From positions 1-51,635 of the forward strand of contig QIAJ01000235.1 of assembly GCA_003225495.1 (NCBI GenBank): 51,635 nt of DNA. Direction: 5' to 3'. Position 1 is the first letter of the stretch; every line of letters starts with the position of its first letter. Below the pieces are notes generated by a model, which saw nothing but the letters and a program-made list of their open reading frames with translations, had not been told where the DNA came from and searched no databases. This DNA comes from Acidobacteriota bacterium (lineage in GTDB: Bacteria > Acidobacteriota > Terriglobia > Terriglobales > Acidobacteriaceae). The translations under genes were made by a program, and so were the position numbers. This document shows positions 8,583 through 17,308 of the stretch, piece by piece.

Positions 8583-8603
8583 CCCGTGTTACCGCCGTGA
8601 AAG
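8560..8603 (-). pseudogene. 3' half of tRNA-Glu (attachment-site scar)
   Basis: Minus-strand reading from the anticodon loop CTTTCAC (anticodon TTC) through GGCGGTAAC and a T-arm (ACGGG-TTCAAAT-CCCGT) to GGGGACGCCA matches the 3' half of tRNA-Glu. The preceding bases (GCGCT) do not pair with GGCGG and no D-arm is present, so this is only a fragment. It overlaps the end of the serine recombinase remnant, consistent with an att junction. Confidence 0.85.
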
Positions 8604-8625
8604 AGCGCAAACAAACTGGATCACG

Positions 8626-8637
8626 TTGTAATTACAA
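8626..8637. repeat. 12-bp palindrome beside the tRNA-Glu scar
   Basis: TTGTAATTACAA is a perfect palindrome 22 bp outside the tRNA-Glu fragment. It could be part of a recombinase or regulator binding site, or chance. Confidence 0.3.
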
Positions 8638-8863
8638 GGCAGCGGTCGCTCTGCAATGCCCTGTAAGGAACCGGCGAGAACGCTAGAGAACACGCCCAGG
8701 TTGTACCGTTCTTGTACCGCGAGTTTGGCACAACGAGCCTAAGAACCGGAGTCGGTTGATCTTGAAGAAGGCCGCCTCCGAAAATACAAAAACGTGCCGA
8801 GCTCAGCACTCCCTTTGTTTTTTCCATCTCTCTGGCCATCAAATCAGATGGAGGAGTCCTCGT

Positions 8864-8971
8864 ATGCATGACCGATTTTTTCTGGTGTGGTTAACGTCCA
8901 CTTTGATCGTGCTGCCAGCGGCATGGGCCAATCTTTGTTGGTTTCGTTCGGTGTTTCCGTTTGGATATTAA
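8864..8971 (+). CDS. Short ORF with signal-peptide-like sequence
   Basis: 35 codons starting MHDRFFLVWLTSTLIVLP, then AAWAN, which looks like a Sec signal with an A-x-A cleavage site. A good ribosome site, GGAGGAG, lies 8 nt upstream. Only 13 residues follow the signal, so it is either a tiny secreted peptide or the 5' relic of an exported protein lost in the rearranged region. Function unknown. Confidence 0.4.
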   Translation: MHDRFFLVWLTSTLIVLPAAWANLCWFRSVFPFGY

Positions 8972-9438
8972 CGAACAACAAAGCACAAGCAAATTCTTAC
9001 AGAAACTCGCACGCAGGTCGAGCGAACTCGATTGTCACGTCGCCGCCAAAGCTTGCACCAGTATGTTCCAGTGCGTACCAATGGCAATGATGCGTGAGGG
9101 TGACGCCTGAGCCTGCTGGATCATCAACGCAATTGATCGGGGAATCCGTTACGGCTCGGCGAAAGGCAGGAGCGCATCCAGTTCCGGATCGCCGGTCGAA
9201 AAAGCCCAGCTGCATGAGTGATTGTTCCGAACCGGATTTTCCGTGCGCTCATGGATGCGAGCATGCTCCAGTGAAGAACAAATCCAGCTGAAGGCGACTG
9301 GAAGGCGAGCCCTACGCGCCGACGACACGGCTGACCGAACAGACCCTCCTGTACTATCTTGGGTTCTTGGTGGTCTGGCACGCTGTCGTTGTAATATCAA
9401 TCGCAAAATCACCTTTTAAAAGCGTGTTCCCATTTGCC
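8972..9438. other. Stretch without a convincing gene
   Basis: Several open frames exist. One minus-strand frame ends GGDVTIEFARPACEFL (stop near 8997) and could be the tail of a decayed gene. None has a family I recognise, a convincing start or a ribosome site. No repeats or RNA genes seen. Confidence 0.4.
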
Positions 9439-10311
9439 TCATCTGCCACGGTTCACGTACCCGAGCCCCGACAGGATCCCGCGCATATACGCGAAACTGC
9501 TGATCACGCCCGGCATCGGATCATCGGGATGTACCTCATATTCAAGATCGACATAGCCTTTATATTTCATTTCGATGAGGGCTGCGAACATCTCAGACAC
9601 CGGCATGATGCCGTCCCCCACTGCAACCTGACTTTCCTTGCTCCCGAAGTTCGCCAGGTCTTTCATGTGTAAATTGAACAGCCTGGACCCGGCTTCGTGG
9701 ATCGCCTGGACCAAGTCCGCGCCGGTCCGAACGGTGTGTCCGACATCGATGCAGCACCCGAGGCGCGGATCCATATTCTTAACCGCTCGCAATACATTTA
9801 ACGGAGAAGGCCAGATTCTGTCTTCGGGGCCATGATTGTGAATCGCGATGCGAATGTCGTATTCCTGCACGAACTTCTCGATCCGTGGCAGGGTTTCCGG
9901 GGTAGGATCGCCGGCGATAACAACATCGATACCCGCTCGCTTGCAGTATTCAAACTTCGACCGGATGTCGGCATCTTCATCTTTGGCGAAATAGATGGCT
10001 CCAGCGGCGTGAAGCTTGATACCGGCCGCAGCATAGTCGGCGAGTGCGGCGGATTCCTCCTGGGCATTGATCGGAAGATGATCTTTGACATCTTTTGCAT
10101 TCAACGCAAGAACATTGAGCTGCTTCATGAAGGCGATCAGCTGTGTTCGGCTGAAGTTACGGAATGTGTAGCTGGCCAGGCCCAAACGAATCGGCAAGGC
10201 TTCCAAAACAAGTGCCGAGACATCGTTCGAAACAGCCACCGCCGCTGCAACGAGCGCGCCTGAGCGAACGAAATCGCGACGCGAGTAGAAGCCTGTCAGG
10301 GCCTTAGACAT
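9439..10311 (-). CDS. Tat-exported sugar phosphate isomerase/epimerase (TIM barrel)
   Basis: 290-aa AP-endonuclease-2-like (xylose isomerase-like) TIM barrel with an N-terminal Tat signal (YSRRDFVRSGALVAAAVAV). Metal/substrate motifs include AIHNHGPED (near residues 156-164), CCIDVGHTVRTG, LHMKDLA and DLEYEVHPDD. Members epimerise or isomerise sugars or keto-sugars, usually with a divalent metal. The start MSKALTGF overlaps the end of the upstream Gfo/Idh gene by 8 bp, so the two are coupled. It is the last gene of the uronate/aldonate operon. The specific substrate is unknown. Confidence 0.85.
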   Translation of the reverse strand: MSKALTGFYSRRDFVRSGALVAAAVAVSNDVSALVLEALPIRLGLASYTFRNFSRTQLIAFMKQLNVLALNAKDVKDHLPINAQEESAALADYAAAGIKLHAAGAIYFAKDEDADIRSKFEYCKRAGIDVVIAGDPTPETLPRIEKFVQEYDIRIAIHNHGPEDRIWPSPLNVLRAVKNMDPRLGCCIDVGHTVRTGADLVQAIHEAGSRLFNLHMKDLANFGSKESQVAVGDGIMPVSEMFAALIEMKYKGYVDLEYEVHPDDPMPGVISSFAYMRGILSGLGYVNRGR

Positions 10312-11623
10312 GCAGTGCCCACCCTTGTTCGTATTCACGGCCCCACATCTTCATGGCTTCCGAATCGCCCAGGATCATTCCACTCTTCGCGTCCAGATGC
10401 AGTTCTCGCTGTGTTTCCCATGCGACGTTGGAGAGCTGCAGCATGGTCACCGCGATGTTGCCTTCAGAAACCGGGGCATTGAGTTTCTCGCCTTTACGGA
10501 TTCCGGCAATGAAGTTCGCGAAGTGAGCGTCTGTCATGGAATCGCGGCCAACGAGATCTGTCGATGAAGTGGTACTGCCGACCTTAAATTCATTCGTCTT
10601 GGTCCCTTTCAGGTCATAGACTTCGTAGCCATCGCGATCCACCAACACAGTCCCTTCTGTTCCCATGATGACAGAACCGCGATCTCGCCCGTAATACTTC
10701 ATTCCCTGGCAGCTGTTCCCTTCCCACGAAATTACTTTGTCCTTGTACTCGAAGCTGGTGACGAGCGTGTCATAAAACTGCCAATCGTCCTTGAAGTGAT
10801 ATCTCCCTCCCGACGCCGTTACCCGCTGCGGGAAATTGACTCCAAGCGCCCAACGACAGACATCGACTTCATGAGTGCCATTATTAAGGGATTCCCCAGT
10901 CCCATAAATCCGAAACCAGTGCCAGTTGTAAGGATGCAAATTGTCCTTATATGGGCGACGCGGCACAGGCCCTTGCCACAGGTCCCAATCAAGTTGTGGA
11001 GGCACGGGCACTTCTTTACCCGTGCCAATTGACTTCCTTACATTGGCGTACCAGGCTTTCGCGGCATAGGGTCTGCCTACAAGGCCTGCATGGATTTTTG
11101 TCACGATCTCTATCGTATGCGGCGATGATCGCTGCTGATTCCCCATCTGGACGAGCTTGCCATACTTGCGCTGCGCCTCGACCAGCATCACTCCCTCGGC
11201 GGGATTATGACTGCATGGCTTTTCCAAATAGACGTGTTTGCCTGCTTGCAAACCCGCGATTGCCATCGGTGCATGCCAATGGTCGGGGGTTGCAATGGTG
11301 ATAGCGTCTATATCCTTTTTTTCGAGAAGCCGGCGAAAATCCTTCTCCGATACCGGAAGCGCGCCCATCTCCCGCTGGGTAGCGTCGCTGAATTTGGCGA
11401 GGATGGCGACGTCCACGTCGCAGACATGCGAGACGCGCGCAGCGCTCCGGTTGGCCTTCAGCGACGACAGATGAGCGTAACCACGGCCATTCAAACCGAT
11501 CACAGCAAAATTGAGGCGGTCGTTGGAACCAATGATCTGGCCGTAACTTCTCGCCGAACTCGCCACTGCCAGACCCGCCGCCCCGACAGCCAGATCCTCC
11601 AGAAACTCACGTCGCGTAACCAT
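10304..11623 (-). CDS. Tat-exported Gfo/Idh/MocA family oxidoreductase
   Basis: 439-aa NAD(P)-dependent sugar dehydrogenase family protein with a Tat signal (MVTRREFLEDLAVGAAGLAV). The Rossmann motif LNFAVIGLNGRGYAH is near residues 37-51, the conserved EKPCSHNPAEG is around 135-145, and a C-terminal GFO_IDH_MocA barrel domain follows. GAGGG lies 6 nt before the start. Exported members often keep a tightly bound NAD and act on glycans or glycosides in the periplasm. The pairing with an exported isomerase suggests sequential oxidation and isomerisation of a sugar acid. Substrate not determined. Confidence 0.88.
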   Translation of the reverse strand: MVTRREFLEDLAVGAAGLAVASSARSYGQIIGSNDRLNFAVIGLNGRGYAHLSSLKANRSAARVSHVCDVDVAILAKFSDATQREMGALPVSEKDFRRLLEKKDIDAITIATPDHWHAPMAIAGLQAGKHVYLEKPCSHNPAEGVMLVEAQRKYGKLVQMGNQQRSSPHTIEIVTKIHAGLVGRPYAAKAWYANVRKSIGTGKEVPVPPQLDWDLWQGPVPRRPYKDNLHPYNWHWFRIYGTGESLNNGTHEVDVCRWALGVNFPQRVTASGGRYHFKDDWQFYDTLVTSFEYKDKVISWEGNSCQGMKYYGRDRGSVIMGTEGTVLVDRDGYEVYDLKGTKTNEFKVGSTTSSTDLVGRDSMTDAHFANFIAGIRKGEKLNAPVSEGNIAVTMLQLSNVAWETQRELHLDAKSGMILGDSEAMKMWGREYEQGWALHV

Positions 11624-11674
11624 TATTTTCCCTCGTCATTCGTAACTGTTATAGTTCGAGATGACTGCTTGAAA

Positions 11675-12673
11675 TCAACAGGATATTCCGGCCTTCGTCA
11701 GTATCTTTCGAAGGCCATCCATGCTGACGCGTGTCGACGCTTCGGGGGTGCTTGCTCCACGCCAGTGGGTTTCGAGGCTCAATCCGTAATGGAAACCATC
11801 ACGCCGTAGAGCCTGCAACTGGCCCACCCAATCCACCATGCCGCTACCCACCGGCGCCCAATCGTATTTATGGTCCGGCTTGCTCACCACGTCCTTGCAA
11901 TGGCAATGCCCGATGCGGCCTTTGGGCAGCAGATCATAACCTGCCGCATAGGGCGTGCCTGCGAGGGCTGCGGCGTTGCCGGGATCCCAGTTGAGCATGA
12001 AGTTCCTATTTGGAATTGCTTTCAACAAAGCAGCCGACTCCTCACCCGTCGCCGTGTTGCAGGACATCTCGTTTTCGAGCAAGAGAATGATTTTGTCTTT
12101 TGCGCAGCGTTCCGCGGCCTGTTGCAATTTAGCGTTAATCGCTGCACGGTATGGCTTTTGATCATCCAGACGCCAGAAGTCAAAACACCGAATCCGATCT
12201 GTGTTGAAAGACCTGGCAAGCGAGATGCATCGTTCGAGAAGTTTATCCTGGGCGCTGGAATCGAAATCCGCTTTGAACTGGTCTCGCGTTTCGCTTTGCG
12301 ATGAGCGTGGAGCTCCAGGCCAGTCAGTCTTAAACAGCGGGCTTGCGATGTCCGTCACTTGCAGTTTGTGTTTATCAAGGATCTTCTTTGCATCCGCAAC
12401 TTCTTTCGCACTGAGTACAGTTACGTTCTTGTCCCACATCGACCGCAACTCGATCCAACGCAGCCCGAAATCACCTGCGACGATCTGGCATGCTTTCTCG
12501 AAATCCTGCGTGATCTCGTCGTTGATCACCGCCAGACGGAACGCGCAGCCACCAGTCGCCGCCGATGGCCCGATCAGCGAGGACGCGGCGGTTCTCTTAA
12601 CGAAAGACAGCATTGTGGATCCGAGTCCCGCGATCCCCAAACCCGCGAGTACCGAGCGTCTTGTGTAGGTCAT
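11675..12673 (-). CDS. Tat-exported sugar phosphate isomerase/epimerase (second paralogue)
   Basis: 332-aa TIM-barrel isomerase/epimerase. A twin-arginine start (MTYTRRSVLAGLGIAGLGST) follows AAGGAG at 9 nt, so the start 9 codons upstream is not needed. Barrel motifs include LLLENEMSCNTATGEES, FMLNWDPGNAAAL, GRIGHCHCKDV and SLETHWRG. These supply the usual Glu/Asp/His/Glu metal ligands. It is a distant paralogue of the isomerase at 9439-10311 in the same operon, which suggests two different epimerisation steps. Confidence 0.85.
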   Translation of the reverse strand: MTYTRRSVLAGLGIAGLGSTMLSFVKRTAASSLIGPSAATGGCAFRLAVINDEITQDFEKACQIVAGDFGLRWIELRSMWDKNVTVLSAKEVADAKKILDKHKLQVTDIASPLFKTDWPGAPRSSQSETRDQFKADFDSSAQDKLLERCISLARSFNTDRIRCFDFWRLDDQKPYRAAINAKLQQAAERCAKDKIILLLENEMSCNTATGEESAALLKAIPNRNFMLNWDPGNAAALAGTPYAAGYDLLPKGRIGHCHCKDVVSKPDHKYDWAPVGSGMVDWVGQLQALRRDGFHYGLSLETHWRGASTPEASTRVSMDGLRKILTKAGISC

Positions 12674-12699
12674 CTGCACAACTCCTTCCGCCGCACCCA

Positions 12700-12798
12700 C
12701 TATTGATTAACGCCCTGGCGGGGCGCGGCCCACGACCCGATCCCCGTGATGGCGCCGATCACCACGGCAGCTTCGAGACTGAAAATATTGGTCATCAT
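12700..12798 (-). CDS. 32-aa hydrophobic small ORF in the uronate operon
   Basis: ATG ATG ACC begins 15 nt after the larA-like stop. The frame reads MMTNIFSLEAAVVIGAITGI, then GSWAAPRQGVNQ and TAG, 27 nt before the next gene. One predicted transmembrane-like segment spans about residues 6-21. It fills the only sizeable gap in the operon and has a weak AAGAG ribosome site. It is either a small membrane protein or chance. No homologue recognised. Confidence 0.4.
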   Translation of the reverse strand: MMTNIFSLEAAVVIGAITGIGSWAAPRQGVNQ

Positions 12799-12812
12799 TA
12801 CTCTTACTATTG

Positions 12813-14117
12813 TTATTCTGTTGGAAGGGACGCCACAGGTGCCATCTCACTGCCCAATTTCCCGCGGAACGACCAGAGTCCTAACCCTGGATTCGGGATA
12901 AAGAAAACTTCTTCGCCGTCGATCTGGTTGTAGCCGTAGCGAAGCTTCTGCGGGTTGTAGCGCATCAGCATCGTATTCAAATCGCCGTGCTCAAAGCCAA
13001 CCCCTTCAATCTCTTCTTTGCCCAGCTCCCCGGCACACCACCTGATTGTAAAACGCCCTTCGGACGAGCCGTGGATAAGATGAGCCGCCGCGCCCAGGTC
13101 GCCGGCGAGATCCGCATTGGTACTCACGGCTTCTAGCGTAGCCGAAATTCCGCGATAACCATACTTGCGGATGAGCCCGTCGATTGCCGGATCTTCGCCG
13201 AATTCTTTTACGCCGGGCGCCAGAATGATCAGCTCCGCATTGTCGGCCAACGCCATCCTGGTGCGATAGACAGCCTTATTCCCCAGCCACGTGCTATGGA
13301 ATTCGTGCGGATCAAGATAGACGACGGCCTTGCGAATGGGCGCGTCGACGGTTGCACAATTTACCTTCATGCTTAGGTTGCAGGCGCGGTGGAAACACTC
13401 AGCGTCGTCGCCAATGAAAAGGCCGCGCACAACCAGACGGTCGTCCGCGTCGCGTCCGACTACGGTGAGCACATACACGATGGGCAGATGCCGTAGAAAG
13501 TGATCGGCAGCGTAGTTGAGAACGTTGCGCACCGGATTCTCGGCTCGGCCCATAATGCGTTCCATCCCATACACTGCGCCCAGGTAGTGGCTGCGATTGA
13601 TTCCCTCAGCGCCTCCCGTACCAACGAGGATGTTCTTGTTGTAGTTTGCCATGCCGATGACTTCATGGGGCACAACCTGGCCGATGGAGAGAATGAGATC
13701 GAAGCCGCCCTGCGAAATAAGACAGTTCACCTGCGCTGGCCACGCGTAGTTCAGCTTCCCTTCTGATTGCTCGTGGACAAACTCCGCCGGAACTTCGCCG
13801 AGAGTCTCGACGTCCGTTCGCCAGTGATGAACACGGAACAGTTCGCTCGGCATGGCGCCAAACATTCGCGCGATCTGGCCGGGTTGCATGGCGGCATGCG
13901 TCCCGAGGGCCGGCAGGACTGCTTGCAGATGGTCTCCGTAATATTCCCACGAGTATCGCGTCAGGTCGCCGGCGCGGGAATGAATGCGGCTCTGGTCCGG
14001 TGGCACAATCAGTACGCGGTTTCGCTTCCCGAGCTTTGCGAGGCTCCCGCTCAGCAGGCCTGGCAACTGCGGAAACAAATCGCTGTCGACATCGCCGGCG
14101 GCGCAGTAAAGACTCAT
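12813..14117 (-). CDS. LarA-like nickel-dependent hydroxyacid racemase/epimerase
   Basis: 434-aa DUF2088/LarA-superfamily protein, which uses a nickel-pincer nucleotide cofactor to racemise or epimerise alpha-hydroxy acids. Cofactor and catalytic positions fit LarA. DQSR (Asp41, Arg44) matches the D-x-x-R phosphate site. HHWRTD (His97/98) provides the first catalytic His. VVPHEVIGMANYNK places His151 and Lys161 ten residues apart, as in LarA. The start MSLYCAAGDVD overlaps the transporter stop by 4 bp (ATGA). LarB, LarC and LarE, needed to make the cofactor, are not in the window. Next to uxaC and a hexuronate-type transporter, an aldonate 2-epimerase role is more likely than lactate racemisation; this is inference. 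Confidence 0.85.
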   Translation of the reverse strand: MSLYCAAGDVDSDLFPQLPGLLSGSLAKLGKRNRVLIVPPDQSRIHSRAGDLTRYSWEYYGDHLQAVLPALGTHAAMQPGQIARMFGAMPSELFRVHHWRTDVETLGEVPAEFVHEQSEGKLNYAWPAQVNCLISQGGFDLILSIGQVVPHEVIGMANYNKNILVGTGGAEGINRSHYLGAVYGMERIMGRAENPVRNVLNYAADHFLRHLPIVYVLTVVGRDADDRLVVRGLFIGDDAECFHRACNLSMKVNCATVDAPIRKAVVYLDPHEFHSTWLGNKAVYRTRMALADNAELIILAPGVKEFGEDPAIDGLIRKYGYRGISATLEAVSTNADLAGDLGAAAHLIHGSSEGRFTIRWCAGELGKEEIEGVGFEHGDLNTMLMRYNPQKLRYGYNQIDGEEVFFIPNPGLGLWSFRGKLGSEMAPVASLPTE

Positions 14118-15418
14118 AGCGCGAATTCCACTTTCTTTAGTCCGGGAGCGAGCGCGTACAGAAAAATCAGGGCGATCAGATATGCTCCGGAAGCGATAGC
14201 GAAGAGGCTGACATAGCTGTGAGTCAATTGAAGGACGTGGCCGGCATAGAAAGCAAAGAGCACGCTGCCGATCGACCCGGCCATCCCGCCAATACCAACG
14301 ACCGATCCCACGGCGCTGCGCGGAAACATATCCGATGAGGTCGTGAAGAGATTGGCCGACCAACCCTGGTGTGCGCCCGCAGCGACGCTGATCAATGCAA
14401 CGGCGGTCCACACCGACTTCACACCTGAGGCCGCAAAGATCGGGACAACCAGGGCTGCGCAGATGAGCATAGCCGCGATTCGCGCTTGGTTCGAAGACAG
14501 TCCCAATCGGCGGAAGGGCGCGGGCAACCAGCCTCCGCCTATACTGCCAATCGCTGACACGTTATACACAATAATGAGCGGCAGCCCCAGATGCGAGAGG
14601 TTCAGATCGAATTTCGCGCTGAAGTATGACGGAAGCCAAAACAGATAGAAGTACCAGATCGGATCGGTGAAGAATTTTGCGATTGCAAAGGCCCAAGTCT
14701 GCCGGCAATGCAACAATCGTACCCACTGCACCGAGGGACCGGCCTCAACGGCCGCATCCTGGTAGATGTGCTGCAGTTCATCAGCCGTGAGCGTGGGGTG
14801 GTGGGGCGGTCTGCGATATTGTTTAAACCACCAGGGGATCCAGAGTAGGCCAAGGATTCCGGTAACCAGGAAGGCCATGTGCCAGCCGTAGCGCACCGTC
14901 ACCCACGGCACAAGAAGCGGAGCCAGAATTGCTCCAACATTGGATCCGGAATTGAAGATGCCGGTCGCCAGTGAGCGCTCGCTTTTCGGAAACCACTCTG
15001 CAACCGTCTTGATCGCGGCGGGAAAATTGCCGGCCTCGCCGAGTCCGAGAGTAAAGCGCGCGATGCCGAAATCCAGCGCTGCACTGGCCAAGGCGTGTCC
15101 CATCGCCGAGAGACTCCATACCGCCATCACCAGCATGTAGCCGATGCGCGTCCCCAGCTTGTCGATCATTCGCCCCGCGGTTAGAAGGCCAATTGCGTAG
15201 GCGAGCTGGAATGCGTCAATAATATAGCCATACTCCACTTCGGTCAGGCCAATGCTGCGTTCGAGGGTAGGCTTTAGGATCGCGATCACCTGGCGATCCA
15301 TGTAGTTGATCGAAGTGGCGGTGAAGAGCATCGCGCAGATTGTCCAACGGACGCGTCCTAAGCGTACGCCGGGCGCTGTGCCGCTCTCCGATCTGCCGAA
15401 AAATGAGGTGTCTGCCAT
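14114..15418 (-). CDS. MFS transporter, ACS family, hexuronate-type
   Basis: 434 aa with about 12 hydrophobic segments. It is an anion:cation symporter-type major facilitator resembling ExuT: SINYMDRQVIAILKP in TM1, AGRMIDKLGTRIGY in the TM2-3 loop, and GLGEAGNFPAAIKTVAEWFP in TM4-5. ExuT family members import glucuronate or galacturonate with protons. It lies 8 nt downstream of uxaC and overlaps the larA-like gene, which supports a uronate substrate. Confidence 0.88.
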   Translation of the reverse strand: MADTSFFGRSESGTAPGVRLGRVRWTICAMLFTATSINYMDRQVIAILKPTLERSIGLTEVEYGYIIDAFQLAYAIGLLTAGRMIDKLGTRIGYMLVMAVWSLSAMGHALASAALDFGIARFTLGLGEAGNFPAAIKTVAEWFPKSERSLATGIFNSGSNVGAILAPLLVPWVTVRYGWHMAFLVTGILGLLWIPWWFKQYRRPPHHPTLTADELQHIYQDAAVEAGPSVQWVRLLHCRQTWAFAIAKFFTDPIWYFYLFWLPSYFSAKFDLNLSHLGLPLIIVYNVSAIGSIGGGWLPAPFRRLGLSSNQARIAAMLICAALVVPIFAASGVKSVWTAVALISVAAGAHQGWSANLFTTSSDMFPRSAVGSVVGIGGMAGSIGSVLFAFYAGHVLQLTHSYVSLFAIASGAYLIALIFLYALAPGLKKVEFAL

Positions 15419-15426
15419 GTCGGGCT

Positions 15427-16818
15427 TTACAGCCGATATGCTTTTTTCACCAAACGATAGGCGAGATCGTGCGCCACTTCCAGGGCTTCATCTTCCTCCA
15501 ACCGATGCTCGGCGACCAGCTTTGCGAGGAATGCACAATCAACGCGACGAGCCATGTCGTGACGAGCCGGAATAGACAGGAAAGCTCGCGTATCATCGTT
15601 GAAGCCGACCGTATTGTAGAATCCCGCCGTTTCGGTTGTAAGTTCGCGGAAACGCATCATCCCCTCCGGACTGTCGTGAAACCACCACGCAGGGCCAAGG
15701 CGAAGGCATGGATAGTGTCCCGCCAGCGGTGCAAGTTCCCGGCTGTAGGTCGACTCATCTAGTGTGAAAACAATAATCGTGAGACCGCTCTCATTGCCAA
15801 ATTGATCGAGCAAAGGGCGAAGCGCGTCGACATAATTCGTAGGTCTCGGAATATCCGCACCCGCATCGCGACCAAATTGTTCATAGAGTTTGCGATTGTG
15901 GTTGCGTTCGCTGCCGGGGTGAATCTGCATCACCAGGCCGTCGTCAAGGCTCATCCGGGCCATCTCTGTCAGCATCTGGGCGCGGAAGAATTCTTTTTGC
16001 TGGGCATCGGCACTGCCGGCCAGGATCTGACGAAAAAGCGCCGCAGATTCAGTAGTAGAGAGATTAGCGGTTTTCGCCGTGGGATGGCCATGGTCGGTTG
16101 CGGTACAACCGAATTCCAGGAAGCGAGCGCGGGTTAGTTTGAGTGAGTTCAAGTAGCCGGTCCACGTCGAGGTGTCTTCCAAAGTCTGCTCGCCTAGCTT
16201 TGCGACATTCCCGACAAATTCAGGAAAATCAGGGTCAACCACCGGATCGGGACGGAACGTTGGCAAAATCCTCGCCTTCCAGTTCGATTCGCGGATGGAT
16301 TTGTGATCGGCCAACGAATCGATCGGGGAATCCGTCGTCGCCAGAACCTCCAGATTGAAACTCTGGTACAAAGCACGCGGGAGGAACTGTGGCTTACATA
16401 ATTTTTCCGAGATCGCGTCGAAATACAGGTCCGCGTTTTTTTCCGATAGTCGATCGTTCAGTCCGAAAAGTTCCTGGAAGGCATAGTCCAGCCACGTCCG
16501 TGTCGGAGTTCCGCGGAACAGATAGTAGTGGCTGGCGAAGATGCGCCAGACTTTCCGAGGATTCTTCAGTTCCTTCCGCCCAATTTCGAGATCATCCATG
16601 GAAACTCCCTGGCTATAGAGCATTCGAAAGATGTAGTGGTCGGGCTGAACGAAGAGCGTTGCCGGATCTGGGAAAGGAAGGTTCCCCGCAAACCATTTCG
16701 CTGTTGTATGCCCGTGAGGACTGACGATGGGAAGAGTACACACCTCCTCATAGAGGGCCTTCGCGATCTTTCGAGCGCTGGGCTCAGCGGGGAACAAACG
16801 ATCTGGGAGGATCAGCAT
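15427..16818 (-). CDS. uxaC: Glucuronate (uronate) isomerase
   Basis: 463-aa UxaC, normal length, amidohydrolase-like fold. It interconverts D-glucuronate/fructuronate and D-galacturonate/tagaturonate in the cytoplasm. Recognisable parts are SPHGHTTAKWF (the family's metal-site H-x-H), YHIFR-like DHYIFRMLYSQGV, VLATTDSPIDSLADH, QIHPGSERNHN and FNDDTRAFLSIPARHD. It is the first gene of the operon and has GGGAGG just upstream. The classical next enzymes (UxaB/UxuB reductases) are absent from the locus. The LarA-like and Gfo/Idh genes sit in their place. Confidence 0.95.
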   Translation of the reverse strand: MLILPDRLFPAEPSARKIAKALYEEVCTLPIVSPHGHTTAKWFAGNLPFPDPATLFVQPDHYIFRMLYSQGVSMDDLEIGRKELKNPRKVWRIFASHYYLFRGTPTRTWLDYAFQELFGLNDRLSEKNADLYFDAISEKLCKPQFLPRALYQSFNLEVLATTDSPIDSLADHKSIRESNWKARILPTFRPDPVVDPDFPEFVGNVAKLGEQTLEDTSTWTGYLNSLKLTRARFLEFGCTATDHGHPTAKTANLSTTESAALFRQILAGSADAQQKEFFRAQMLTEMARMSLDDGLVMQIHPGSERNHNRKLYEQFGRDAGADIPRPTNYVDALRPLLDQFGNESGLTIIVFTLDESTYSRELAPLAGHYPCLRLGPAWWFHDSPEGMMRFRELTTETAGFYNTVGFNDDTRAFLSIPARHDMARRVDCAFLAKLVAEHRLEEDEALEVAHDLAYRLVKKAYRL

Positions 16819-16926
16819 GATTCTGACTCAACCTTTTCGCTTGGGGTTAGCTTTCGCACGAATCATGTCCAAGCTTCCGAGCACACCATTCACGCATGCG
16901 CAACTCTGCGATTTTACGTGGGTCAC

Positions 16927-17169
16927 TTACATGCCCGATAAAAGATTTAGGTCGAAGTGCATTCCATCAGCCCCTGCTGCGGTCAGTAAAGCGGAAGAAG
17001 AGCGATTGCTTTGCCACCGGCGCGGCGAGTCGTTGAGTGCCGCCATCTGCGTTTGGGATAGCGGCGTAAATTCTCGATCGATCTGCACGTTCTCTTCGAC
17101 TTGCGCCCGGTTATCCCAGCCGATGATCACGGTACTGACCGGATGCAAAAGCGTGAAGTGCACGGCGTG
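16927..17169 (-). pseudogene. Aldo/keto reductase C-terminal remnant
   Basis: The frame HFTLLHPVSTVIIGWD, then EENVQIDREFTPLSQTQMAAL, matches the C-terminal part of aldo/keto reductases (HFTLxxPVxTVIxG and EENVxxAREFTPLSxxQM). An in-frame stop (17172-17170) directly precedes it and the whole catalytic barrel is missing. It lies just upstream of uxaC, so a reductase may once have belonged to this sugar-acid locus. Confidence 0.75.
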
Positions 17170-17308
17170 CTAACGGCACGGAAATGGCACGGGACCTAAC
17201 GTTAAGCTAAACCAAGGGCGGGTTTTCCGCCTATCTGCAGCGTAGCTTCGACGATCGGCTCGGCCAGTGCAACCTTTTGTTCCTGATCTTCTCCGCATCC
17301 TAATCAAT

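Noticed and set aside
9149..9412. 87-codon minus-strand frame
   Set aside because: Arg-rich, shadow-like composition and no start signal; overlaps other equally weak frames.
12813..14411. Longer 532-residue version of the LarA-like protein
   Set aside because: The first 98 residues are an Arg-rich shadow of the transporter gene; the ATG at 14117 has the ATGA overlap seen throughout the operon.
17180..17200. TGGCAC sigma54-like box near 17185
   Set aside because: The -12 element (TTGC) is missing at the right distance.
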